Assembly: GCF_001625215.2 (NCBI RefSeq)
Contig: NC_030381.2
Location: 54,485,214 to 54,549,213, forward strand
Reading direction: 5' to 3'
DNA length: 64,000 bases
Origin: Daucus carota subsp. sativus
Lineage: Eukaryota > Streptophyta > Magnoliopsida > Apiales > Apiaceae
The translations under genes and the position numbers were made by a program. Positions within the stretch are counted from its first letter, which is position 1; every line of letters begins with the position of its first letter. The notes beneath the pieces are model-generated. The model did no database searches, was not told the DNA's origin, and saw only the letters and a list, made by a program, of their open reading frames with translations. Shown piece by piece: positions 1 to 11,041 of this stretch.

Positions 1-1
1 A

Positions 2-490
2 CCTAACCATTTCTCGACGTAAATTTTCATCGAGCGGGTCAAGTAGACCCGCCCAATTATCCGATCCGTGATACTGCCTCCACTTACTACCTAGAATATT
101 CCTCGGGGAATACTCCGCCGACTTGGATAAAAGTCGGCGGAGTCTATTTAAATGTCGCGGAGAGACCTCCTCCGCGGCCTTTGACTCCTTCCAAAACCTC
201 GGTAAATTTAAAGCTTCCAAAATACCTCTTGTTTTTGCTTCTTCATTCGAGATCGGATTCGGATCAGATCGGGGTGGAAAAACCGGAACAGGCTCGGATT
301 TAACAGGAAGCAACTTATCTAGGTTAGACAAGTGCTTACGTGTGAGAGTTGTGTTCGAAACCGAAACCGAAGCCGAGTTAAAGAACCGTGGAGCGCACGG
401 ATTGAGCGGCGACTTCCTGAGCTTGAAACTCGCTCGCCGGGTCTCAAAGAATCCGAGATTTTGCGGAGGGAGCGTCAAACTTAATAGCAT
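2..490 (-). CDS. DAD1-like plastid phospholipase A1, 5' part
   Basis: The minus strand carries an open frame from an ATG at 490 to the left edge, 163 codons with no stop. The N-terminal ~60 residues are rich in Ser, Arg and Pro and look like a chloroplast transit peptide. After them come ILEALNLPRFWKE, LGSKWRQYHGSDNWAGLLDP and LDENLRREMVR. This order matches the start of the mature domain in class-I plant phospholipase A1 (DAD1 and its plastid relatives), lipase_3 enzymes that release acyl chains from plastid galacto- or phospholipids; DAD1 itself supplies linolenate for jasmonate. The GXSXG nucleophile motif and the catalytic Asp and His would lie outside the window, so activity cannot be judged. 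I chose the ATG at 490 because it opens the conserved frame and follows a CT-rich leader. Which DAD1-like subclade it belongs to is unclear. Confidence 0.85.
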   Translation of the reverse strand, partial: MLLSLTLPPQNLGFFETRRASFKLRKSPLNPCAPRFFNSASVSVSNTTLTRKHLSNLDKLLPVKSEPVPVFPPRSDPNPISNEEAKTRGILEALNLPRFWKESKAAEEVSPRHLNRLRRLLSKSAEYSPRNILGSKWRQYHGSDNWAGLLDPLDENLRREMVR

Positions 491-580
491 TTCTGGAGAG
501 AGAGTAGCGAGAGAGATTTAATTTTGAGAGAGAGAGTAGTTATTGTGTTAGTTGAAAGATTGTGAAGGGTGAGCAGGGTG

Positions 581-588
581 TATAAATA
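581..588 (-). promoter_or_regulatory. Possible TATA box of the DAD1-like gene
   Basis: On the coding (minus) strand this reads TATTTATA, about 90 bases upstream of the ATG at 490. A run of CT repeats between 520 and 540 fits a plant Y-patch or 5' leader. The TATA match is imperfect. Confidence 0.4.
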
Positions 589-894
589 GATGGAGGTGGA
601 CGATATTGCCCTTGGAATGATTGGTGGTATTTTGAATGGGGCTGGTGTGTAGTGCAAGTATACAGGGGAGGGGTATTGTTGAAATTCAACACGGTGACTC
701 TTTCGTCTCATTATTGTGTGTCTTGGTCAGATTTATTTGGGTATTGAAATTTCAATGAAACATAAATAACCTAGTATAATAATTCCTCGGCTGATAATAT
801 CTTGCTGGTCTTGCGAGCGCCCAAAAATTTGATTAATGGTAGTATCTTAATAATTATTCTGGTTAGGTGATAAAAAATTTTGTGATATCTGATG

Positions 895-993
895 TCGTTA
901 GTAATAATGATCTTTTTGTATATAAAATCGACATGGAAGCCTTGGCGTTCATTTTATATATCGTTAGTAATAATGATCCTTTTGTATATAAAA
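895..993. repeat. Two-copy direct repeat, period 66 bp
   Basis: The segment TCGTTAGTAATAATGATC followed by a T-rich stretch and GTATATAAA occurs at 895-927 and again at 961-993 with one mismatch in the shared part. The spacing suggests a local tandem duplication. A looser pair (AAAGACCCTTTRTTAAAAAT) lies at about 1024 and 1138. Confidence 0.7.
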
Positions 994-2730
994 ATTTTCA
1001 TCAAAACAAAAATTGATTATTAAAAGACCCTTTGTTAAAAATGAGCACATATTAAAAATTCCTTCTTATTAAAAATTTCCATACACACACAATAGGAAAA
1101 TCTCTTATTAAATGTTTTATTAAGAACACATACTCCAAAGACCCTTTATTAAAAATGAGAAATTATATTCTCGACTCTGACTTTCCCTAAAGTACATTAT
1201 AATATAATTCTTTTTTCCATTATCAATGAAGACTTAACTTCATTGTGTATATAATAATATTATTATATTCTTTGTATAAATTATTTTTAGAGACTTTTTC
1301 TTTTTGTTGTTCGTCCATGTGCGTGCATATATATTTTAATATAACAATTTACTCATTCCAATCAAATGTGTTTAGATTTTGGACTAACATAAAGTTAATT
1401 TGACGATAGTTCAAAATCGGGAGATTTTATGATGGCTATAAAATGGGAAACTAAACTGAAGAATGAGTTTGACCGAGACTAAAATAGCACAAATGTTAGT
1501 TGACATGTGTAAACATGAAATTTCTGCACCCTCTTTAAGAGTAACAAACATGTATCGGATAATGTCATTTACTTCTTCTTTTCTTTTCTTTTTTTGAAAG
1601 GGATACTGTCATTTATTTTATTTTTTAAAAATAAATTATTTATTTTGATAATTTAAATATTTATATACTTCTATAAATAAGTAACCTATTTCGATAATCA
1701 GATTTTGAGCACATTTAATTCTAAAATTATTACACAAATGTGAAATTTTACCCGAAACAAATTTTTATTTCAACGGAAAGGCTTGACCAAAGTTTATTTT
1801 CCAACAAGTAACGTATGTTGCGATGACGTACATAAAATGCGACATAGCCGCTAGTGTTATGCAGCCGAGTCAGGAGTTACCCAGCAGCTTCAATTTTTTG
1901 GTCGTGACGGAAACTGAGTAATTTCGGAAGTTTGACTTGACTTTCATTTTGGGTATAAAATTAAGGAAAACATTTTAGATATTTATTTAATATTTTTATA
2001 TAATCTTGCACAACAGGACGAGTATCATCATATGAACACATTATGAATGTCAAGGCCTCCATGTGGAATTTACTACTACTTGGTATAAACAAGTGCAGTA
2101 ATTAATATTGTTTCAACAAACCAGTTGACATGAGCCAACACATGGTTTGAAAACTCCAGTACCAAGTATTAAGACGGGTTTCTGAAAAATAATATATATA
2201 ATTACTTTTAAGTGTGAAAAATTAAAAATTATTTCTTCTATCCTATTTAATTTAACCCACTTTCATTTTATCGATGTTAAAAAAATGAATATTTTATTTA
2301 TAACATTCTAATTACAACCAAATAATCATAAAATACACTTATTCAAAATTCACTAATTATTTCTCTATGATAAGGATTAAGATATGCATCTGCGAAGAAA
2401 ATAAGGATTTACTTCTTAAAAAACGTGCTAGTCAAAATGTGACTTACACAAATTAAAATAGAGGATTAATCAATATGAGATGACATAATTTTTTTTATTC
2501 ATATAAAGAATTTAGAGTTAAATTTTTTAATAATACCTAAAGGAGTATATACTTGCATGTTATGTATGCTAATTCAAAACATATGTAAATTAGCCATCAG
2601 GTAGGATGGAGGGGAAATAAATATTTTAATACAAAGTCAATTGTATTTCTTTATACATGGTTTATGGTCTTTCTAAACTTCGAAATTTAATTATTCTTGT
2701 ACATGCACTTGTCCCCTGCATGAATCAATA

Positions 2731-3150
2731 TAGTGTTGCCCAAATTTTGGGTCGGGTTAATCCGACTAGACTGACCAAATATATCTAATCCGGTCATCAT
2801 TTTTAGTCTAAAAAATTTCAGTCTTTGGTCATGTTTATCCAAATTTTGGAAAAACGGGATTACAGGCAACTTATGACGGAGAAGTAATTTTTATAAAAAT
2901 GAGTTCAGAAAAAATATTAAATCACTTTAAAAAATACCGCAAACTAATTTCTGTCGTTAAAACAGTTTTTGTTTTTTTTTCTGATTTTCAACCGATTTCT
3001 AATCTATTTCACAAACAAATATTTTTCAACTTATTGAAAACAATTTTAAGCACAGACAATCTAAAGAAACCAATCCCCGCCCTATTTTCTTCCCTGAATT
3101 CAAATAAATTTCGATCCGGTTGGTCCGACTTAAACTTTAGTGCAATCCTA
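2731..3150. mobile_element. Degenerate hAT-like TIR element (tentative)
   Basis: The left end TAGTGTTGCCCAAATTTTGG and the reverse complement of the right end (TAGGATTGCACTAAAGTTTA) are similar over about 35 bases, including a shared GTCGG core. I could not find a clean target-site duplication. Open frames inside it look non-functional. Confidence 0.35.
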
Positions 3151-5929
3151 TTAAAATCTGACGGACAAGAACGTTACATCAACACAAACATGCGATTCCA
3201 ACGTAGATTTAAAAATCCAAGTAGGGTATAACAAATCAGTGCGCTGTAGCTTTGATATATCCTGTTAAGGGCTTCATGCAATTATTATCCATATTTTACG
3301 ATTGAGCTTTGTCACAATATTCTGACCCAGCTCATATATTTTGATAAGGTTTGTTGATTTCTTTTGTTCTCTCAATAATTTGAGCTTTATAATATTTTGA
3401 TTGGAAGTTAAAAATTTTCAATGTGATTAAATTTAATATTTGTTATTTTCTCAGAGGAATTTAAATATTTCAAGATAAGTTATTATTCAAAATAAGATTT
3501 TAAAATATAATAAATTTTTAATATTATTTTAGATATAAATTACATGTAAAAAACTAAAAAATGAAAATCACTCCTACTATTTAAAAGAAACATGTCGATT
3601 GAAGGACCATGTTAATAAAGTTTTGGCAAAGCCTTTTTTTTCAAAAAGAAGGGAGATTTTGAGGTCATCTTTTGCCTTGAAAAAGTTGTCAAAAATAAAA
3701 GGAGATCGCACTAGTGGAACTGCCTGGCTCAATAAACCACCCCATCACTCTTTCGACAAAGTGATGATACGTCACCTCGATTATTGACTTTTGTTCATCC
3801 CGAATATTCTCAATGCCATTTTGTAGGATTGTTCATGGATGTGTTGAATTATATCAGCCACTCTAGTAGCCAGCAACTCTGAATTATATATTATAATTAT
3901 AAACGTGCGTCTAGATTTCGGTTGTAATCGAGTTGAATAGGAAAAAATAAATATTTTTGAATTTGAGATTTTTTGTTTTTGTAATAAATAGGATTGAAGA
4001 AATTTTGTCCATACAGAAAGCAACTACCTGCTAATTACCTTAAAACATTGTTTGTAATGAATTTTTAACAATTCAATCATCTGATAGAAAAATAAACGTA
4101 TTTAATCATCATGATCTTAAAAGTTGAAAATTAAACTAATAGGTTTATCTATCAATTCAAGACTTATAAGGTCTTATTAGAAATTTTGAATAACTTAGAT
4201 ATCTTTAATCAAACCGTAGTATAATCGATAAATTTATAAATTTACTTGGAATTAATCAGAAATATTTGGAATTAATCAGTATTTTCACTCTAAATGAAAG
4301 GTACATGTATTCTCATTTTATGGTCATGAATTTTGATTTGATTTGACTTTTAAAAAACATGCTATATTATTAATTTTATTGGAATGTTCCACCAACTTTA
4401 TGTGGTGAAAAATTCTCATCGGAGTATGGTCGGAGCACTAAAAACATTTACTCGCACTCTCGAGCTACACTTGATTGTGAATTCTCAGGGACAGTGTTGA
4501 GTGGCGTAGGATAATTATGAAATACATGCCACTATATCATGTTTCGTTAGTTGCTTGTTCTTTTTCACTTTTTATGATAAAAAAATCTAGTAATTTGCTC
4601 ACACGTTTCATGCTACAAAAATTGTGGGAAAGTTTCGTAGGCACCGGGGGATCATGTCCGACCCGGATTTTATAATCACGGTGCTCAACTTATATTTTAA
4701 TAATAAAAAATGGAAGTACAGAAATATGTAGAAAAGTTAAGATTTAGATTATAAACTTTTGATTATAACACTTTTGTGGGGATAAATTAATTTTTACACT
4801 TTTCCATATGTAAAAAAATATTTTTTTTTTCCTTCTTTCTCTTAGTTTTGGGGTTTTCCGTTTTAGTACCTCGCTCTTATATAGATCCTGCCATGAATGT
4901 ACCGATATTATGATTTTGGTTTTATTTTAATATAATAAATTCTTATATTTGATAGGAAAAACTAATATAAAATGGGAAAGTGAGAATTTATATTGAAATT
5001 TTGTTTTAAAATTTTTAAATAATATTTTGTTATAATTATGGTCATGTTAGACGCTTCTATGAATATATTAATATTTACATGACTTGGTTAGTTGTTGTAA
5101 CATAAAATCATGCTGAACATTCACATTACTTTTCAGTTGAAATGGTTAGTTAAATATTAATAATATTTTTTTTATATAACTTTTTAATTTTTGATAAGTT
5201 TGGCATTCATATTCAAAATTAAAATCTCGGAGATTCATCAGCTTTCAAAACTGTATTTCAAAATACAGTTTCGACTAGTCCAGCATAATACAGTATTTTT
5301 AAGCTTTCTTAAACACGAGTTTCAAGAAAAAATGTATTGATAAAATTCAATAATCATACGAATTTTGTTTAGAAAATTCTATACAATATAATTAAGTTAC
5401 AATTAATTTTCGAGCATCCGATTAATCTTAACTGGCGCATTCACCATTTAATCGCGATTTTTGATTTTTACAAACATTATCATATATTTCCCCAAACATG
5501 CTCATTTTTATACCTCAAACAAAATTAAACTTCACGTCAGTAAAATGGTACATATAAGACCAGCGTGTGGACGCGACTAGCTTAAGCTCACGCGTGAACG
5601 TGCAAAATATACTCAAATAAAAAATATAAAAAGGTTTAATCAACTAGTCGTTACATAATTACATCATATAATATTATATTTAAAATATTTGAACTTCATT
5701 GAACAAATTAGTGGAAACTGGTACTATTATATTTACAAGTTGTGAATCACGTGGTTAACTATAATCAGCTTCAGCTTTGGCACGATCGTAAGAAGCTGAT
5801 TATGTAAATTCAAGTGATTAATTAATTACGCTGGGATGCTTTTAACTTTAAGTGTTGTATTAGTAAAAGATAAGATGCTAATCCGGTGACTTTTGCACTA
5901 GTAGGCCACGTTAGATATTGTTAAGTACA

Positions 5930-6194
5930 TACTACTTCCTTCGTCCCTAAATACTTTTCCTATTTCTCCTTTTCACGTTTGCCAACACACACTTTGATCA
6001 TTAATATCTTTAAGTTTATATTAGTATTAAATATAAAAATTTCACTGTATTAAAGTACTCGTAAATACGAACCCAACCAGATCACTCATGACTATATTTA
6101 GTATTATAGATTAGACGTAAATTAGTCATTTGTCTCCTGTTATGAACAGTTCCGACATACCAAACGAGAAAAGCTTTTTGGGACGGAGGGAGTA
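5930..6194. mobile_element. Stowaway-type MITE
   Basis: The element starts TACTACTTCCTTCGTCCCTA and ends GGGACGGAGGGAGTA. These inverted ends match the plant Tc1/mariner Stowaway consensus (CTCCCTCCGTCCC) and are bordered by TA. It is about 265 bp, AT-rich and non-coding, as expected for the family. Confidence 0.85.
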
Positions 6195-6799
6195 TTGAAA
6201 CTAGATAGATCCAGAATTTAGGCTAAAAGTAGGGTGGCTAATTGTCATTTTCGATAAGCAGGGTAGATTTATTGATAACAGTTTACTAATGTGTCATTAA
6301 CGTACACAAAGAGTTTTATTCCAAAAAAAACGTACACAAGGAGTGGACGATTTGGAAGTTCATATTTTAAGTTTCAAAACTATCAGAAGTTTAAATAAAT
6401 TTCCACTATTTTCTAACCTCTCGAAAGTCGAAACTATATTTCAAAAAGAAAAAATAATATTAAAGATGACTATTTACAATTCAAAATGATATATCACGCC
6501 GACTGAAAGAGTCAAAAATCAAGAGTTGAGTTTACTGCTAGATCCAATCTTTTATCCTTGCGGAGAAAAAAAATATACGCTATTTCTTTCGATAAAGAAG
6601 GATAGAGAAAATCCTATTGATCGTAGCAATTTTCCATACCTCCAAGGAAAAGCATTAAAAAAACCGCTTGAATAACACAATCTCTCGGTCACCTCATAAT
6701 AAAAGGAGTGATCTTGTAATCCTTAATCTTCAGGGATGATCTTGTAATCCTTAGTCTTGAAAGTGTGTTGTTAGGTGCTCTATTTATATTTACAATCAT

Positions 6800-7036
6800 T
6801 TCTCTTTCACTTCTTAACGTCAAATCGTATAACGTTTACGTTTTGAAGTTCTAAGCACTATTTCATGCGGTCTTTCACTCTAGAACGCCAGATGGTGTTT
6901 CATTTTGTAATGATTTTCAACCTAAACGCAATATGATGTAGTATTTTCTCCCAAAAATCAGAACATTGAACTATCTGATAATAATAATTAGCCCTATTTC
7001 GAGCTAATTATCACTACCCTGATATTTTGAATGTTA
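6800..7036 (-). mobile_element. Diverged copy of a local MITE family (copy 3)
   Basis: Read on the minus strand this stretch follows the same order of motifs as the elements at 20188-20455 and 26219-26499: a GCGTTTAG start region, AAAAT-CTACAAAA, GAAATAGTGCTTAG, TTCAAAACG and GACGTTAAGAAG. Similarity fades to the left of about 6795, so this copy is truncated or has lost one end. Confidence 0.55.
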
Positions 7037-7380
7037 CTCATACAAATAACCGTATATGAGACATTTTCTCGATATAACACAAAGTCATATAACCACACAA
7101 GAAAATAAATAAAGTACACTTTCTCAACATGTCCTTAAAAAACTTAGCAAAAACAAACAAACTAACATGTCCTTGAAAATAAAATTAAAGTATCAAAGTT
7201 GCAGATAAATTCCAACGAAGAAAACAGTTCAGACAAAATAGTCTTCCAGACTGAAAATAAATTATCCTGGCTTATGAAGAAAGACAACACTAAATCGAAA
7301 TTCTGAACATCTCTGCATGCATATAACTATATGAAAATACCATGTCCACTGATATGTCATTTAGTGTTGTCTGGCAATGC

Positions 7381-10360
7381 TTAAATCAGGTCAATCCCAA
7401 ATAATCTTACCGGCCTCCCAGCATTTGTCCCAGCCTCCCTTGTAGTTGCTGCTGAAGGAATTATAACAGATTGGCTCCCTGAACTTGTCCCAGCCTCCCT
7501 CGTCGCTGAAGGAATTATAAAAGATCGGATTCCTCCATTTGTCCCAGCCTCCCTAGCCGCTGAAGGAAGTATAACAGATGGGCTCCCTGCATTAGTCCCA
7601 GCATTCGTTGCCGGTAAAGCAAGTATAACAGATCCGCTCTCTGCATTTATCCCAGCCTCCCTTGCCGCTGAAGGAAGTATAACAGATTGGCTCCTTACAT
7701 TTGCCAAAGCCTCCCTTGCCACTGCAGAAAGTATAATATTTAATTAAAACATTTAACTCGACGGCTCCCAGGATGTCATAAAATTGTCTGGCACTAATAA
7801 CTGGTAGTGGTAAACAGTTGCATTGGCAATAGCAGAGGTTTTGTAGACATAGTTAAGAACAAAAAATAATGTTTTGCGGTCATTTAGTCATCCAGTGCTC
7901 CTTTTGAAGGTCACACAGATGCAGTTCCCGCTAGTGCAAAGCAATGTGCATACTATTAGTAAAAGTACCTCTGACATAATCAGGTGGTGTGATGGCCTTC
8001 TGCAGCCGAATTGAATCATGGAATGTCAATGTGTTGTAGTACATGATATGTTTCTTCATTTCACCTGTAAGGCGGCTAAAATTATAGCCCTCCTCCCAGG
8101 TCTTCGCCTTCCGACGAACAGATGGTATGATCAGATACCCAACATTAAGGGAATGAAGCACCTGACAGTAACCCTTCATCAGAACTTTCCTCCAACAGAA
8201 AGTAGATATACAGAAATATATTAACTTCTTTAAGATCTTATAGGTATACATCTGATGAGTACGTACATCTTACATTCTCCAAACCTATATCCGAGCTGGA
8301 CACACTAGATATGTTTGGTTGGTTTACATTCTTATTTGGCAAGATCATTATTCAACAAACTCTTTTCTAGCTTCAAAAATGTTGGACACAACTACTAATG
8401 TAATAGCTAGGAAAATGCAACAGAGTCTACATTTTCTAGAAAAAGTACTCTAGAGTTAAATCCGATTGCCATGAAAGATTGAAAAAAACTTACAGCCTCA
8501 ATTGCAGACATCAGCTTTCTGCACATTCCCTTGCGCCTATGGATTGCATTTGTGGCAATAAATGGCATCTCAGCGAGCTTCGTCCCATGAATCCTTTAGA
8601 CCGTGCAAAGACATGAATGATTAATATGCACAAATACTCGCCATATAAAAAAAACACAGGTTTGTGTACATTTTGAGCGAAATCAGAGTAAAGTTACCTC
8701 AGGGATGCCGCAGATATTATTTCACCATCCTTTTCCAATACAACGGTGTAAAATCGCGTAAAATTTAACCTAGTATAGTTTGAACTGCAATTTAATATTG
8801 TTGTTAGAAGCAAAGATACTTTGAGAAGATATAAACTTCAACTCCATTAGGATAGATACTGAATTCTTACCCGCAATTGTATACTATACTCTGAATAACA
8901 TCAATTTTAGTGTGCCGATCAGTTATTGGCTCAAAGCTCTGTTTCATAAGACTCAGTACAATCGCAAGCTTTGAGTAACATTCAGTTCTAGTATAGTAAT
9001 CCATTGGTCCAGCAGCATTGTCACCTTTGTCCATTCTCCGGATTAAAGTCCAAGTATATGAATCATCTAGCTTATAACTCACTCCGACCATCTTCTTCAA
9101 TTTGTCATAAATCTTGAGGGTGTAAAACCAAAAGAAGGGAATGATCATTTGTCATATAAACGTATTGGTGCATTTGATTACATTCTATGACTACTTAAGA
9201 TACTTAAATAGCCTAAGCCAGTCTTTCCTTCCCATTTAAGATAATCACAATTAGATATCAGAATCACAAAAACATCTGCAATATAGAAAGGCCTTCTAAA
9301 ATCACTAGAAAGAGAGCTTCAAGATATATAATAAGTACCTCTTTGCAGCTTTGCTCACAAAATGTGACAGTATGATCACTTCTAATGAAGGTACTGTTCA
9401 TATTAATGTGTATCGGGTTTTTATCTTGATGGCACTCGTGGTGATCTATACAAAGAACAAGAAGACTTAAAATTTATCCCTTTTCATTTTTCTCCACAAA
9501 ATGTGTGAGCACATTTCAGTGTAAATCCAGCTAGATAAGAAATAGAAACTCAAACTACATACATTTCTTCTCGCACTGGAAACATGTCGACAGACATTCC
9601 TTCTCACGAGCAGGATTACCACAGAACTTGCACACACAGCAAGGACAAAACCAAGTATCTGGGACATCCTGCAAACAAAAACTTGTAACTATATGAAGAT
9701 ATACATGACAGAAAATCTAAATATATCATGCGCAATTTTGTAACTAGAAGGACCGACCTCCATATCCATGCACCTGTAATGATTAGTTGAATGGCATTTC
9801 TCATTATCACAGCAGATGAGTTCTCCCCCATCAGCACAGATCATGCATGCATCATCAAATGTATCAGTGTAATTACCAAAACCTTCAATCAAGTTATCCT
9901 TGTGACGCGCTATCTCACTTGGAAGATGCCAAGCTATAAACATGCAGCATATAAGTGCTCTATTTGTATCCGGAACAATAATGCGCTCATACGGTCTATC
10001 AACTACCCCAGCGGCATGATACTGAAACTTCTCTGCTGATAAAACCTGATTGCAACAATCACATATGATGCCAGCCTTAGTAATTTTTCCAACTTTTAAG
10101 GTCAGGTGACCAGCATCAACACAAGAAACTTCTGCATTTTCCTTTACAGTGCCGCAGTCTATAATCCACGATAGTATTGTTTTCTTTTCATCTTTTTCAT
10201 CATGTCTTCTCTTTGGAGGGCGACCGCGCCTAACTCTCACCGCTGAAACTTCCAGTGGTGGCTCATTAGCAACCAAACCACCACCTGAACCATTAGATGT
10301 ACACGAAATGCTTGAACTGCTGGCAGTGCAGTGATTCGATCTCTTCGGCCTAGCAGACAT
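7381..10360 (-). CDS. IDM1-like PHD-finger/GNAT acetyltransferase
   Basis: Eight exons (10360-9758, 9668-9563, 9445-9339, 9112-8871, 8784-8698, 8593-8494, 8161-7969, 7721-7381) join to a 592-residue frame. In order: an AT-hook-like RRGRPPKRR (about 44-52); a region like the TPL-binding/tAge part of IDM1 (about 61-144, [12 protein letters not shown] to CCNQVL and HAAG); a C4HC3 PHD finger from Cys172 ([14 protein letters not shown]) to WFCPCC near 212; and a GNAT domain (about 275-475) with an acetyl-CoA loop [10 protein letters not shown]. The order matches IDM1/ROS4, a nuclear histone acetyltransferase that counters DNA hypermethylation; function here is inferred. Residues 480-592 form an unusual repeat tail encoded by the last exon and described separately. 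It is the upstream neighbour's tandem partner: the WD40 gene is on the same strand. IDM1 paralogues are common, so orthology is open. Confidence 0.85.
7395..7721 (-). repeat. 54-bp coding minisatellite in the last exon
   Basis: On the minus strand an 18-codon unit is repeated about six times. Its consensus reads roughly [18 protein letters not shown], with variants such as [16 protein letters not shown] and one unit carrying a two-residue insertion (SAATTREAG). All units stay in frame, and the array ends in the short tail VRLFGIDLI before the stop at 7381. The strong acceptor (TTTCTGCAG) at 7722 joins it in phase to the acetyltransferase exon ending at 7969. Confidence 0.85.
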
Positions 10361-11041
10361 GATTGTTTATACAAGAACACGAAACTCAGCACCCCGAATC
10401 CCAAGTGCCCGAGAAGTTTCTGAAAAAGGGAGAAGATGGTGAAATATTTGGTAATGGAGGAAGACATTAAAATTACAGCTTTTTTGGAAGAGATGCATAC
10501 ATGAAAGAGCGAACCAAGTTGGGATGTGTTTCTATTCTAGTGATGATTTAGTTTATTATCTGAAGATATTTGTATTTATGAATTCATGTGAAGAAAAGAA
10601 CGGTAACTGAAGCAAATGAATGATAGAATGTTTATATAACAATAAGTACATTAATTAATACGTCATATATGTTGGATCATGAAAATAGCTGGGTATACTA
10701 CCATAAATAAAAAGATACTGGTGTTTGCCTACAATCATAAACATCTTAAATTTTGTTTAAATATACACAATGCATAAAGAAAACCCAATATCAACTAAAA
10801 CAATGTTGTGTAGTTTGCCTACTTTTGCAAACTTATCACACTGCAATTTTACTTGATTATACTAGTTAAATAATGCACAACCAATTAAGTTCAACACAAA
10901 AGATAAAGTGATGTATAGGCATGTAGCAACTCACCAAAATCGCGTTCTCGAAAAAATAATATCCCTGCTATTAGTATAAAATAATACTACCACTCCTAAA
11001 GTCTAAATTAACAAAATCTATAGGGTACTTGAAGGTTTTCT
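10361..11041. other. Intergenic spacer between two minus-strand genes
   Basis: This 0.7-kb AT-rich stretch holds the 5' leader and promoter of the IDM1-like gene and the 3' end of the WD40 gene. I see no additional gene, TIR element or strong TATA box. Confidence 0.5.

Larger units (their letters stand above)
712..5929. other. AT-rich intergenic DNA, no convincing gene
   Basis: About 5.2 kb between the lipase promoter and the first clear MITE. Open frames at 2899-3231 and 3599-3787 have no recognisable domain, biased low-complexity composition and no good splice context. I see only repeat-like pieces: a short tandem duplication at 895-993 and a degenerate TIR element at 2731-3150. Confidence 0.6.

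Noticed and set aside
123..521. Plus-strand open frame of 132 codons
   Set aside because: It is antisense to the DAD1-like lipase frame, whose conserved residues are on the minus strand.
2899..3231. 110-codon plus-strand frame
   Set aside because: No recognisable domain, low-complexity Lys/Phe/Leu composition, and mostly inside a degenerate TIR element.
7395..7721. CRISPR-like array of regular repeats
   Set aside because: The repeats are contiguous 54-bp coding units without unique spacers, in a plant gene; it is a minisatellite.
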